Source: Coemansia sp. RSA 922
Lineage: Eukaryota; Kickxellomycota; Kickxellomycetes; Kickxellales; Kickxellaceae
NCBI GenBank assembly: GCA_027577415.1
Contig: JANBQS010000009.1
Coordinates: 1 to 64,000 of the forward strand
Reading direction: 5' to 3'
Length of the DNA stretch: 64,000 bases
Part shown: piece by piece, positions 11,101 through 22,240 of the stretch
Position numbering within the stretch: the stretch's first letter is position 1
How the letters are laid out: each line of letters opens with the position of its first letter
Made by a program: the position numbers and the translations under genes
The notes under the pieces: model-generated
Told to the model about the DNA's origin: nothing
Database searches by the model: none
Seen by the model: the letters and a program-made list of their open reading frames with translations, nothing else

Positions 11101-14100
11101 TCGCCAGCATGGATGGCGACTTTGCCGACTATCTCCTACGCGACTCGTGGTGGCAGAGCGAGAACCTTGCCACCGTGGTTGGGCAAGATGCGCAGCGTGT
11201 GCTAGTACGCCAGGGCCCAGTGTCAGTGCGGTACTCCACGCTTGCCAACGAGCCGATCAAGCAGATCCTCGATGCTACCTACAACGGGATTACCTCTGCG
11301 CTTGCATCAGCAGCTCCCGCCGATGTCCCACTCCCACTGGTAGAGTATGTCGAGCACCCAGCGCCGTCACCAGTCAGGACGCCTGCTCCTTCGCTTCCCA
11401 GCAGCGTGGTGGTCACTTGCACCGAGTCAGAGCGTACGTACCAGCTGCCTGTGAAAGCAGGGTACTCTGAGATGCCTGGGCTTGATGCTTGGCTCAGCGC
11501 CATTGCCGGCCCCAACCCAAGCTGGCTTCGTGCGCTGCTGACCAGCGCCTGGATAGCGCAGGGGCCTCGTCGCGTGCGCAACTATGTCCGTGACGTCATG
11601 CGGCCTCGACCTGGTCGGCGAGTGATTATCGAGCTGCTGACGGACGCCAGCGAGGGCCGTAGCGCACAAGTGCCGGCTTCGGTGGAGATTCGCAGTGCTG
11701 ACGGGGCCAAGCAATTGGAAATCACAGCCGAGGAGGATGGCGGCGTGATATCGCTCAGCATCTTCCACAGCAACGGGCACATCCAGCGCGCCTTGTGCTT
11801 TGACTACCAGTACCGGCCGCAGCAGACTCCTCAGGCGCCTATCCATGAGCTGATGTGCGAGCGCGAGACCCGAGTACGCGACTTTTACGCCGACATGTGT
11901 CTGATGACATCCGAGCCCAAGGACTCTGAGGAAGGCCTTCAAGTCGTCAATGATGACCAGCTGGAGTTTGTAACTGCTGACGCTGTCGTAACCAAAGAGA
12001 GCGTGGCTGATTACTGCCGCACGACGAGCACCGACTTGCCGGCATATCCGCCCAACAGCGAGCAGGCACGGGATGTGCCGATGGAGTATATGGCTGTGCT
12101 AGCCTCGCGTAGTATAACCCAAGCACTGGTCTCGCGTCGTGTCTACTGCGGGCTGCTGACATTGCGGCAGACTACGAGCCACGTTGAGCTGACGCCAGGA
12201 GCTGAGCCAGTCCAGATCGGCCATGCTGTCGGATGCACTACCAGAGTCATCGAGGTGTCGTCGTCAGCCAAAGAGGATTGCAGCAGCGGCGTTACAACAG
12301 TCGTGCTGCGCTCGTCTTTGCAGCGTGCTGGCAAGCCAGTTGCGCTAGTGACCAGCACATTCGCCTGTCCCGGAGTTGCGCCATCTGGCTTTGAGTTCCG
12401 ACATGTCGACGAGCCGTTGGCCAGATTGACTATCCAGTCTGCCGACGACATTGCCGTGCTCGAGGCAAAGGAGTGGTATCTCCCGACACACGCCAGCGAC
12501 GCTGCTCCTCCCGCAAGGCTGCAGATTGGCAGCATACTCGAGTTCCGCCTCCGCTCCGAGTACGCGCTGGGTGGGGCTGGATTTACGCGGGCTGCGACGA
12601 CGGGCAGCGTGCATCTCAAGACTGCGCTGTACGAGTACACGCACATTGCCAATGTCGACTATGCGGATGGCGCGTCGTGCGGCAACCCGGTCGTCGAGTT
12701 CCTCGCCCAGCGTGCGAGCGTCGTCGGCGAGCCAGCAGCCAGCCTGTTTGACGAGGACCGCAGCGGCAGAAACCGGGCGTACTGCCTGGCGTCGGGCCTG
12801 GTGGCGTGGGCGCCTCAGAGCACGCAGCGCAGCGCAGCCGCACTGGGCAGCCACAGCCCGCGCAGCACCAACGAGTACGTGGCGGACTTGGCGCAGCGCG
12901 GGCAGCAGGCCGCAGTGGCCGACCAGTGGGCCAGCGCGACTGTCCGCCGCTTCGTCGAGCACAGCGTAGCCAATGGCAGCGCGCACCGGCTGAGGCGCTA
13001 CTCGGCGCAGTTTGCCGGGCCCGTGCACGCCGGCGACCAGGTCGACGTGCAGCTCGCGCACGTGGGCATGCGCAGCGGGCGGCTCGTCGTCGAGGCCGTG
13101 GCGCGCAGCCACACGACGGGCGCCACGGTGCTCGAGGCCACGTGCGAGGTGGCGCCGCCGCGCACGGCGTACATGTTCACGGGCCAGGGCTCGCAGGAGC
13201 AGGGCATGGGCTTCGACCTGTACGAGACGTCGGACGCTGTGCGGCGCACGTACGACCGCGCCGACCGCCACATGCGCGAGCGGTTCGGGTTCTCGATCCT
13301 GGACATCATCCGCAGGAACCCGCGCGAGTACACCGTGCGCTTTGGCGGGGCGGCCGGCGCCCGCATCCGGCGCAATTACATGCAGTTCCAGCAGCGCGTC
13401 TACGGCGAGTCCGGCGCGCCCGGCGACTACAAGTACGTGCCGCTGTTCCCCGAGGTCACCGCGGCCGCACGCAGCTACACGTTCCGGTCGCCGACGGGTC
13501 TCCTCAACGCCACGCAGTTTGCGCAGCCGTCGATCATGCTCTTTGACGTCGCCATTGCGAGCGATCTGCGGTCGCGCGGCCTGTTCGACGAGACGGCCAT
13601 TCTGACCGGCCACTCGCTGGGCGAGTACGGCGCGCTGGCGGCGTATGGCGTCATGACGCTGGAGGACATCATCGACATCACCTTCATCCGCGGCATGACC
13701 ATGCAGTCGACTGTCACGCGCGACGCCCAGCACCGCTCCGACTTTGCCATGGTCGCTGCCAATCCGTCGCGCGTGCACAAGACCTTCGACGAGGGCGCCC
13801 TGGCTGCTACCATTGATCTGATCCGCAGGCTGAATCAGAGCGGCGGCCTGCTGGAGGTTGTCAACTACAACGTGCGCGGCTACCAGTATGTCGTTGCTGG
13901 AACGCGCGCCCAGCTGGCCATGCTCGGCTGCGTGCTCGACGAGATGTCGCGGCTGGGAATCAACCCAAGCGGCGGCGCATCGTGCCGAGTAGCGCCGATT
14001 GTCGAGGCGTTTGTTGCGCGCGGCGGGTGTGGCAACGAAGTGAAGCGCACAAAGTCGACTATCCCGATCCCTGGCATCGACGTGCCCTTCCACTCGAGCC

Positions 14101-17100
14101 ACCTGCTGCCAGGAGCCGACTTTTTCCGCATGTGCATTAACGCAATGGTCCGCCCGACTGACGACGACTGCTCGCTGCTGTGCAACCGGTACATCCCCAA
14201 TCTGACTGCCGTGCCGTACGCCGTAACGCCCGAGTACTTCCAGCTCATGGTCGACCAGACGGGATCTCCCGTGGCAGCTCTGGAGCTCAGTCGCTGGCCG
14301 GCAGAGGGAATGATGACCGACGTCGAGCGTGCCCGCCTGGGACGAGTCTTGGTGGAGGAGCTCCTGGCATACCAGTTTGCATCGCCCGTGCGCTGGATCG
14401 AGGCTCAGGACCGGCTGCTTAAAGAGTACAAGGTCGAGCGCATTATCGAGATTGGCCCCAGCGCCACGCTATGCCGCATGGCTGAGGGCTCGGTCAAGCT
14501 GGCAGGCCTTGAGAACCAAGTGTCCACGCTGCACGTCTTCCGCGATGAGGACGAGGTCAACTTCCGCCCGGCGCTGCCAGAGTCTCTGCCAGAAACGGCC
14601 GCGTACGAGAGCAGTGGCTCTGTGTCGCAGACCGAAACAGCAACTGCGTCGCGTGCTGACTCGGTCTCTGGCGAGAAAGACTCTGCCCCAGAGTCGGTGG
14701 TATCAAGCTCCGAGTCAGCGACTGTTGTAGAGGGTGCTGCTGACGTGCCAGACGTGCCTTTGAAGAGCGTGTTTGTCATCCGCACGGTGATTGCACAAAA
14801 GCTCAAGCGGCCCCTGTCGGAAGTCTCAGCAGACCGCTCGGTCAGGGATCTGACTGGTGGCAAATCGACGCTGCAGAATGAGATTCTGGGCGACTTGCTC
14901 AAAGAGTTCAACCTCAGCCCCAGTGGACCCATCCCAGACAGGCCAGACGAGATTACCCTGCACGAGCTGTCAGCCGGCCTAAGCAGCAGTGGCGGCAGTG
15001 CTGTGCGAGCGCTGGGCAAGCACACGACGGCCCAGGTCGCTCGGCTGTTCAGCACCAAGATGCCTGGCGGTGTGACGCAGTCGGCAGTCAGGCGTCGCCT
15101 CGAGTCTGAGCACGGGATTGGACGTGCGCATCAGCAGGATGCCGTTCTGCTGCTGGCGCTGACGATGGAGCCTGGAGCGCGGCTGGGCAGCGAGCAAGAT
15201 GCGCACGCGTGGATTGGCAGCGTAGTGCAAGCCTACGCCCAAGCATGCGGCATAGTACTCGGCTCGAGTATCTCGACAAAGTCCAGTGGTGCGCACCAGC
15301 AGGGCAAGCAGTCAGTGGTCATCAACAGCCAAGAGTTTGACAAGGCACAAGCGGCACAGCGAGCACTGGCGCTGCAGCAGGTCGAGGCGTATGCACAGTA
15401 CCTAGGTTTGGATATGCGTGCCGGGTACCGCCTAGCCGAAAAGTCTGCGGCCACTGGGCAGCAAGCACAGCAGCAGCTGGATGCACTGGCTGATGAGCTT
15501 GGACCAGAGTTTTTGGCCGGCGTGCAGCCAAAGTTTGACGCCCGCAAGGCTCGCGTGTTCGACTCGTACTGGAACTGGGCGCGTGAGGACGCCCTACACT
15601 GGATTGGCCAAATTTTGACTCGGACCGATGAGACCGCGATCGAGACCGAGGAACAAGCTCGGATGCTGATGCTGGCCAATCGCTCAGATGAATTGCTTGT
15701 TCAGCTGCTCAATGGGCTGTGCTCGACGCTTGGCAGCAGCGTTGGCGACGACCCATCGGTGACCCGGGCTTACGAGCTTGCGCAGCGCATGCTCGCTGCG
15801 TGCACCCAGGCGCTGGGCCAGGCGCCAGTAGTCAGGATAGCAGCTGTGCCAACACAGCCTGAGACGTCGGTGGGCGATGTTGGCAGTGTCACATATCGCG
15901 AGGCACCGCGACTCGATGAGCCGACGATGTCAGAGTACGTAGCGCACATGCAGGCCGAGCCAACGACTGGTAACCCTGAGCACCGGCCCTTGCTGCACCT
16001 GCGGCACAAGACAGCGGCGCACGCGTGGGAGTATGCAGCAGAGCCCTCAAGCGAGTACTATGCGTGCCTGGCAGAGCTAAGCACCAGCGGGTCGTCGGCG
16101 TTTGCCGGGACGACAGCGCTAGTTACAGGGTGCAGTCGCGGGTCAATAGCTGCGACAGTGGTAGAGCGGCTGCTGGCAGGCGGCGCCAGGGTCATTGCTA
16201 CGACGTCGAGCTACAGCAAAAAGACTATGCAGTTCTACGAGACTGTGTACAAGGAGCACGGCTCACGCGGGTCAGAGCTGATCGCTCTACCGTTCAACCA
16301 AGGCTCAGCGGCAGACGTACGCTCGCTCGTATCGCATGTGTTCCAGACATTGCAATGGGACCTGGACTATGTTTTGCCGTTTGCTGCTATTGGTGACTAC
16401 GGGCGCGATGTGTCGCAGTTGGACGGGCGGTCTGAGCTGAGCGTGCGCATCATGCTGACAAATGTTTTGCGCCTCGTCGGCGAGATTAAGCGCACCAAGC
16501 AAGATATGGGACTCAACACACGCCCCACGCTGGCTGTGCTGCCGCTGTCGCCCAACCATGGCGTCTTTGGCCACGACGGCCTCTACGGTGAAAGCAAGGC
16601 TGCGCTGGAGACGGCTTTCAATCGCTGGGCATCTGAAGCCTGGGGCGATCACATCTCAGTAGCTGGCGCTGTCATTGGCTGGACGCGTGGTACGGGCCTG
16701 ATGGCTGCTAACAACGCCATTGCTGAGGCGCTGGAAGTGGCCGAGGGCGTCGGAGCACGCACATTTTCGACCAACGAAATGGCACTGAACATTGTCGCTC
16801 TTTTACACCCTCGTGTCGCCGCACTGGCCCTGCACGCGCCAGTGTGGGCCGACCTCAACGGCGGTCTGCAGCGCATAGCCAAAGTCAACGACGCAGTCAC
16901 TAATGCACGCAAAGCGCTGGTCGCCGACGTCTCACGCCGCAAGAATGTCGCTGCCTCTGCCGGCGCCGATATCGCTACTGCGCTTGGCCACCGCGTGTGC
17001 ATTTTGCACATGGACCATGACTTCCGCCCGCTGTTCGACCATCGCCAAGAGTACCCGACATCAAAATCCATCGACCAGCTCCAGCACCTGCGGCACTTGC

Positions 17101-19226
17101 AAGGAATGGCCAACTTGGACAAGGTCGTTGTCGTCACTGGCTACGGCGAGGTCAGTCCTCTGGGTAATGCCGAGACGCGCTGGGAGATGGAAGCGTATGG
17201 CGAGTTTTCGCTCGAAGGCTGTATTGAGCTGGCGTGGATCATGGGCCTGATCAAGCATGTGAGCAGCGCAGAGTACACTGGCTGGGTTGACGCCGCATTG
17301 GGCGAGCCTATTCGTGACATGGATGTCAAGGCTCGCTACGAAGAGTACATTCTCGCTCATACAGGCATCCGCCTGTTAGAGTCCGCTATGCTTGAGAATC
17401 CCGAAAACGATCCTGCCGTCGTGCCTATCTTCCGCGAGCTGCTGATCGAGCATGACTTGCCGCCCTTTGAGGCCAGTGCTGATGAGGCTGCGCAATTCAA
17501 GCTGCGCAACGGAGACTTGGCCGACACCTGGCCCAACCCCGACAATGGAGGCTCGTGGTCTGTTAAGCTCCGCAAGGGCGCCGTGCTAATGGTCCCCAAG
17601 GCCCTGCGCTTTGACCGCCTGGTTGGCGCCCAGCTGCCGACGGGCTGGAACCCTGTGCGCTTTGGCATTCCGCCCGACGTCGTTGATCAAGTAGATCTTG
17701 TCACGTGTTTCGCCCTTGTCGCTACTGCCGAGGCCCTGATCCGCTCGGGAATCACCGACCCCTACGAGCTCTACCGCTACTTCCACGTCTCCCAAGTCGG
17801 CACTTCGGTGGGTGCGGGTGCTGGCGGTATCCATGCTATTCGCGCCATGTACCACAAGCGCCTAACGGACAAGCATGTGCAGAGCGACGTTTTGCAAGAG
17901 ACGTTTGCCAACACAACGGCTGCTTGGATCAACATGCTGCTGCTCTCGGCGTCAGGACCTATCAAGATTCCAACCGGTGGGTGTGCTACGTCAGTGCTCT
18001 CATTTGACATTTCTGCTGATACTATTCGCTCTGGCAAGGCTCGTGTTATGCTTGCTGGTGGATTTGAAGGCTTTGTCGAGGAGGGAAGCTACGAGTTTGC
18101 GCAGATGGGCGCTACCAGCAATGCTGTCGAAGAGGCTGCTTGTGGCCGAGAGCCGTCTGAGATGAGCCGTCCTTGTACTACTACGCGCACGGGCTTTGTC
18201 GAGGCACAAGGCGCTGGCATTGCTGTGCTCATGTCCGCTGCTGCTGCAATCGAGTATGGAGCTCCTATCTACGCCATTCTCGCGCACACTGCTACGGCCA
18301 CGGATAAGCAAGGATCCTCGCTGCCGGCTCCCGGTATGGGCGTACTGACTACCGCACGCGAAGCTGACACTGGCGCTACAAGCGCTTTACTCGACATTTC
18401 ATATCGCCGCCGCCAGATCAATCGGGGTCTGAGAGCTGTCGATGCCTGGGAGGCTGAGGAGCGCGCCGACCCGCATCCAGACATGGACGAGAGCATGATC
18501 CCGGTTATGGCCGCTGCTAAGCGCAATCAGGTACTGGACGCGTGGGGTACTGAGTTCTGGCGCACTTGTCCTGACCACATATCGCCGCTGCGTGGTGCTT
18601 TGGCTGCCTGGGGTCTGACGCCCGACGATATTGGATTGGCTTCATTCCACGGTACGGGTACTCATGCCAATGATCGGAACGAGTCTATGGTCCTCAACGC
18701 ACAGCTACACAAGCTTGGTCGTACTCCGGGCTTTGCCGTACCAGCCGTATGCCAAAAGCATCTGACTGGTCATCCAAAGGGTCCCGCTGCTGCGTGGATG
18801 CTCAACGGCGCGCTGCAGAGTTTGCGTACTGGCATTGTGCCTGGAAACCGCAACGCCGATAACATTGACAATAACCTTAAGCACGAGTTTATCGTCTATC
18901 CGTCGCGCCCTATCCACACCCCAAAGATCAAAGCCGCCTTGCTAAAGTCCTTTGGCTTTGGACAAGTCGGTGCTGAGCTGCTAGTCGTTCACCCGGATTA
19001 TTTGCTGGCTACGTTGACTGAGGAGCAGCTCAACGATTACAACGCTCGTGTGGGTCTTCGTGAGACCCAGTCTTACCGCTACTGGCAAGACACATTTGCC
19101 GGCAACCATTCGCTGGTGCAAGTCAAGAGCTCTCCTCCATTTACTCCTGAACAAGAAGAGCGCGTCTATCTCGACCCGCTATCTCGCGCCACATATGATG
19201 CAAAGACCAAATCGTATCATTTTTAA
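8105..19226 (+). CDS. FAS: fused fungal type I fatty acid synthase (beta+alpha), about 3674 aa
   Basis: Cytosolic multienzyme for de novo fatty acid synthesis. CDS is join(8105..8705, 8803..19226). The intron is 97 nt with a perfect TACTAAC branch point (8769-8775) and joins CATTTCAAAG to CTGTTACC in frame. Domain order: degenerate acetyltransferase (about 1-400), enoylreductase with FMN-site TGGRTGGAHSFEEFH (about 665), dehydratase, malonyl/palmitoyl transferase (GHSLGE, Ser1805; PFHSSH, His1964), ACP (GGKSTLQNEI, Ser2222), ketoreductase (TGCSRGSI; Tyr2795 in LYGESK), ketosynthase (GGCATS, Cys3261; FHGTGTHAND, His3483; KHLTGHPKG, His3520/3524). The acetyltransferase elbow reads GYGQG where GHSQG is usual, and the SPFHS-type His motif is missing. 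The protein ends right after the ketosynthase (DPLSRATYDAKTKSYHF), so the usual C-terminal phosphopantetheinyl transferase is absent. Fused beta-alpha synthases are known in some fungi. Confidence 0.96.
8706..8802 (+). other. intron 1 of the fatty acid synthase
   Basis: GTAAAAAAAA donor, TACTAAC at 8769-8775, acceptor GGGTGTAG. Removing it fuses the N-terminal part (ending ...SMSDYVCHFK) to AVTGYGQG, which matches the arrangement of residues before the acetyltransferase nucleophile elbow. Total coding length is then divisible by three. Confidence 0.92.
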
Positions 19227-19756
19227 CTATAATTACACTCAATGATATTTATTAAAAGCCAGTACAATCCACGCTGTTTTTATGACAGATATCTCTCTAG
19301 CCATCTACATCAAATAGTGTGTTGGGACGCACTGAGCCGTAAAATAGGAGTCGACGTTCTTTAGTTTGTTATTACTTACATCTGCTTATTTACTATACCT
19401 TTTATTTGCTTACTCTTCCTATTATACTCGCTCCTATACCTACTCGTAAACAACCTTCACGGATTAATGGAGGTTGTTAATGTAAACGTGTTCTATATTG
19501 TGTCTATTTCAAACTACCAATGCCAAAATACCTAGTCTAATAGAGTAGTGAGCTATAGAACGGCTACTTTTGATAACAGCGAGCCTAAGGAACCACGTCT
19601 GAAACCCCTGTGTGACTATAGCGGGTGATGCAAGACCAAAAGCAGGTGGATGTTTTAAGTGTGACATATGTCTTGGGCGTCATAGGATGCAGTACTTTTG
19701 CAGCGTCATATCTCATGCTACCAGCTATGATTGCAAAATATTATGTTTAGTCATTA
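19227..19756. other. 3' region of the fatty acid synthase
   Basis: No gene seen. The AT-rich segment just after the stop contains TTTATTAAAAG-like polyadenylation sequence. A hairpin with perfect 8-bp arms (AACAACCT 19449-19456, AGGTTGTT 19471-19478) lies 220 bp downstream. No phosphopantetheinyl transferase sequence is visible in any frame here. Confidence 0.6.
19449..19478. repeat. inverted repeat/hairpin AACAACCT-n14-AGGTTGTT
   Basis: Perfect 8-bp arms with a 14-nt loop between the synthase and the small orphan gene at 19757. It could contribute to 3' end formation or be chance. Confidence 0.35.
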
Positions 19757-20098
19757 CTATGTACTCCACTCACTCCTCAAATAAACAACAGGTACACCCC
19801 CATTTTTCTCTGTAGCCTGCTCTGCGTCAAAAGTATTTGCAATAGGATTAGTTCCCGAAAAACAATCTGCATGGGTAAGGTGGGCAGTTGTTACTTTTGA
19901 GAATATATTCCACGCGCACACTTCACTGGTCCTTTGAACTCTATCTACAAAAACGGCAACAGTTTCTCCACCCTCACGGACGTATTCTATGCTTTTATGT
20001 TGATTTTTGAGCGATGGTGTCACAACGCGGTATTCAACCTTGATGTTGTAATTTACACCAGGGACTCTGTCTTCTATTGGTGGTAATGGTAATGACAT
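19757..20098 (-). CDS. small orphan protein, 113 aa
   Basis: Not recognised. The protein begins MSLPLPPIEDRVPGVNYN, is soluble, and has a beta-rich look (IKVEYRVVTP, ETVAVFVDRV, VPVVYLRSEW). It has no signal peptide or membrane helix. A good TATA box (TATAAAAT on the minus strand, 20188-20195) lies about 90 bp upstream of the ATG, which supports a transcribed gene. CRE-like sites at 20313-20341 lie further upstream. The gene sits at the border between the GC-rich synthase and the AT-rich accessory block. Confidence 0.5.
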   Translation of the reverse strand: MSLPLPPIEDRVPGVNYNIKVEYRVVTPSLKNQHKSIEYVREGGETVAVFVDRVQRTSEVCAWNIFSKVTTAHLTHADCFSGTNPIANTFDAEQATEKNGGVPVVYLRSEWST

Positions 20099-20187
20099 GG
20101 TAAGTTTTCAAGGATTCTATGCTAGTCAAAAAGGAATAGTTGGAATGGGATGGAGAAACAAATTATTCCCGTCGCCAGTGCGTTCTT

Positions 20188-20195
20188 ATTTTATA
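20188..20195 (-). promoter_or_regulatory. TATA box of the 113-aa orphan gene
   Basis: TATAAAAT on the minus strand, about 90 bp upstream of the start codon at 20098. Similar TATA spacing occurs at the other short genes of this block. Confidence 0.5.
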
Positions 20196-20312
20196 GTCGG
20201 GCAGCCCTATTGACGGAAGGAATTATTTTCTAGCTCTTGCCTACAAAAATAGTCTTAACCCGTTGACTGATAGCTAGCCTATCTTTTTTGTTTTGGAGGG
20301 ATACGTGTCAAA

Positions 20313-20341
20313 TACGTCATAAAGTAGTAGAAAATGACGTA
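20313..20341. promoter_or_regulatory. inverted pair of CRE-like sites TACGTCAT / ATGACGTA
   Basis: TACGTCAT (20313-20320) and ATGACGTA (20334-20341) are exact reverse complements separated by 13 bp. A third CACGTCAT occurs at 20390-20397. These are ATF/CREB-type bZIP sites by motif. They lie 215-300 bp upstream of the 113-aa orphan gene. Confidence 0.4.
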
Positions 20342-20728
20342 CAAACGGACTATTTTTTTTTCCTTTGGTTGTCTCCCAATAAGCACAATCACGTCATACA
20401 TTGTACAATTTTCCTTTTGAAAAATAGGGCCCCAAAGGAAGTGCTTGCCTTTGTTGAAGAAGAAAAGGCGCACTCGAGCTCTGTTTCGCATCCATGTTCG
20501 TCGGCTTTCTTTGAAGAACTGCACGAGTGCTTTGTATGCTTTCGGTTGGGGGTAGTGCTAAAATAGGTTCTTCTGCTTTTTGGTGCTGACAAATAGCATT
20601 CACAAGCTGTCCTTTTTTCCAGTTTGTCGAAAAAGGGGGGAGAGGCAAACTTTACCAGTTTTTTCAAATGAAGAAATACAACATGATGCTCTCTTGCTTT
20701 TCTTTAGATTTCCTTTTTAAAAAATTAT

Positions 20729-21038
20729 AAGTTAGCTAGACGCTAACAAGCAGTGGGTTATGCCGACGCTTACGTCTACAGCTGCCAGAGGCCGCGGTGC
20801 TGCTAGGGCTGCTGTGGCTGTGGCTGTGGCTGTGGCTGTTACTGCGGCGCCTGAGCGTACTTTTTTGATGACGTTGCGTTCTGCTCGTAGGAGTGACTTG
20901 GCTTCTGATGCGCAGCCTTTGTCCAAGCGTCCTCGTCATGGCTAGCCCTGAACCACCACCACCACCAACTACTACTGTACAATCTATCCGACGAGTTATC
21001 GCTTCGTTGACACGCCCCTTCGGGCAAGATGACTTGAT
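20729..21038 (+). mobile_element. degraded Fanzor element copy 1: terminal repeat joined to C-terminal 60 codons and 3' tail
   Basis: The block starts with TTAGCTAGACGCTAACAAGC followed by AGTGGG, a terminal repeat shared with the short elements at 24460-24660 and 32221-32434. It then passes into sequence matching, in opposite orientation, the end of the Fanzor-like frame at 31381-32139. The reading frame ends ERTFLMTLRSARRSDLASDA...KRPRHG at 20945, compared with ERTFSMTLRSACRSDLASDA...KHPRHG in the other copy. Similarity continues through 20946-21038 of noncoding sequence. A GTGGCT microsatellite (about 20813-20840) expands an Ala/Val run. All nuclease motifs are missing, so this is a non-autonomous relic. 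Confidence 0.75.
20946..21038 (+). ncRNA. conserved 3' tail of Fanzor copy 1, candidate guide-RNA/right-end region
   Basis: This 93-nt noncoding stretch just after the stop matches the tail of copy 2 (31277-31380, minus) with about six substitutions, a one-base indel and a six-base ACC-repeat difference. It contains a potential GACGA...TCGTY stem (a G-U pair here where copy 2 has G-C) and a GCCCCTTCGGGC hairpin. Fanzor and TnpB guide RNAs are known to come from the element 3' end. That this tail is such an RNA is inference. Confidence 0.35.
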
Positions 21039-21100
21039 TGAATTTTCAATTATTTTTACAATTTTAAAACAAATTATAACAAGAAAAATACTTTAGATTT

Positions 21101-22201
21101 TCAGTGGTAGGGTTTTTCGAAATTGAATAGCCGAGGCGCGTTGAGCAATATCAGCGTTGCGCCAATCATTAGTAGTGGCACGTAGTCCATGAAATAGAAC
21201 ATTATTTCGTTGCTCCTTGCCACATTATCCAGAGACACAAAAGTCCGACTGGCCATGAATCCCGCCCAGAGCGCCAGTAATAGCAAAGGCAAAATAGCAG
21301 CAACGATATGCTTGCGGTAATTAACTGACCCCTCTCTTGCGACGATTTGTGCAGCAGCCATCGCCATGACCAGCGATATCACCAGTACGACAAACACGAC
21401 AGCCTGCACCATGTGCAGCCCCGCAGTGGTAGCCTTTGTAGGATCGCCGTTAAACATGACTACGACAGCCGCCACTGTCAGAGCCAACAAACACAGCGAT
21501 AGTAGGCGTGATACGGCCTTGGCAAATATCTGCTTCGCCGTAATCCGCGGGTCGAAATGTGCGCTTAAATCGAGAACCATCACCGATAACAGGTGGCAAA
21601 GTTGAACACCAGCATGGTAGTTGAAGAACATTGATGCACGGTAAATCGCCGTAGCAACTCCATCGCTGGTTGCGTAGCCGATAGATGCGCGGAGAACCAG
21701 ACTGAGCGCCACCTCGAGCATTGCTAGCACGCCGTCGAGGAACCCGGGGTTTCTCCATCCAATCGTCGACATCAAAAGTAGCCCGCTCAGTATGAGTGCA
21801 ATTCCGCTTACTGACCAGGCCGCCACCGCATTGGGAATGTTTGTCAGCCAGTCGCGTGCCCTAATGCAGTTTGTGGTCGGGCAGAATATTGTTGGCAAGT
21901 CATGCTTAGCCTGACCGCCATCTTTGTCATTGTCGTTGGCCACTGTATCGCGGTTGTTGGCCAGAGCCGCTACCGGGTTGGATGAAGTGCTGGTAGTGCA
22001 GCTGGATGATGTCGTAGTGCTCGGTAGCAGCGTGGTTGTGGAAAATGTGGGTAGAGTTGTATACACTACGGTCGGAGTGACTTTTGCGTCGGGAAGTCGT
22101 CCGTTACGTGTAGGGAATGGCGCTGGCACAACTGCTGTTGGCCGAGGAATGCATTTTGATACGCTGAGAACAGTCAGAGAAACTGCGGATGAGATGTACA
22201 T
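21101..22201 (-). CDS. RTA1-related seven-helix membrane protein with Ser/Thr-rich N-terminus, 366 aa (paralogue A)
   Basis: Start chosen at 22199-22201 (MYISSAVSLTVLSVSKC), which gives a signal-peptide-like start. The longer frame to 22372 runs through a tandem repeat and a TATA-like region. After a Thr/Ser-rich linker (about 25-80) comes FCPTTNCIRARDWLTNIPNA, then about seven hydrophobic helices. It ends WAGFMASRTFVSLDNVARSN followed by EIMFYFMDYVPLLL. The Y/N-x-P segment before helix 1 and the R-x-F...D...E-x-x-FY...D pattern at the end resemble the RTA1 family (compare the gene at 5707). The same C-I-x3-DWLT and SRxFxxLDxxAR motifs occur in the genes at 32447 and 34330. Function unknown; probably plasma membrane. 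Confidence 0.75.
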   Translation of the reverse strand: MYISSAVSLTVLSVSKCIPRPTAVVPAPFPTRNGRLPDAKVTPTVVYTTLPTFSTTTLLPSTTTSSSCTTSTSSNPVAALANNRDTVANDNDKDGGQAKHDLPTIFCPTTNCIRARDWLTNIPNAVAAWSVSGIALILSGLLLMSTIGWRNPGFLDGVLAMLEVALSLVLRASIGYATSDGVATAIYRASMFFNYHAGVQLCHLLSVMVLDLSAHFDPRITAKQIFAKAVSRLLSLCLLALTVAAVVVMFNGDPTKATTAGLHMVQAVVFVVLVISLVMAMAAAQIVAREGSVNYRKHIVAAILPLLLLALWAGFMASRTFVSLDNVARSNEIMFYFMDYVPLLMIGATLILLNAPRLFNFEKPYH

Positions 22202-22240
22202 TGTCGTATGTATGTGGGAGTATGTCGGATGATGAGTGAG

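Noticed and set aside
12345..14102. 585-aa open frame on the minus strand inside the fatty acid synthase
   Set aside because: It is antisense to the MPT/dehydratase coding region, where high third-position GC removes stops. The sequence is Arg/His/Ala-rich with no family motif.
19227..19620. Phosphopantetheinyl transferase domain hidden after an intron at the synthase 3' end
   Set aside because: No donor site near the stop and no matching residues in any frame downstream.
20279..20667. Overlapping short frames on both strands near 20.3-20.7 kb
   Set aside because: No TATA-plus-ATG arrangement, and residues look random (Lys/Ser/Cys from A/T and repeat sequence).
21101..22201. Interpretation of the seven-helix paralogues as GPCRs
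   Set aside because: The motifs at both ends fit the RTA1 family better than any receptor class; no DRY or NPxxY-type motif is seen.
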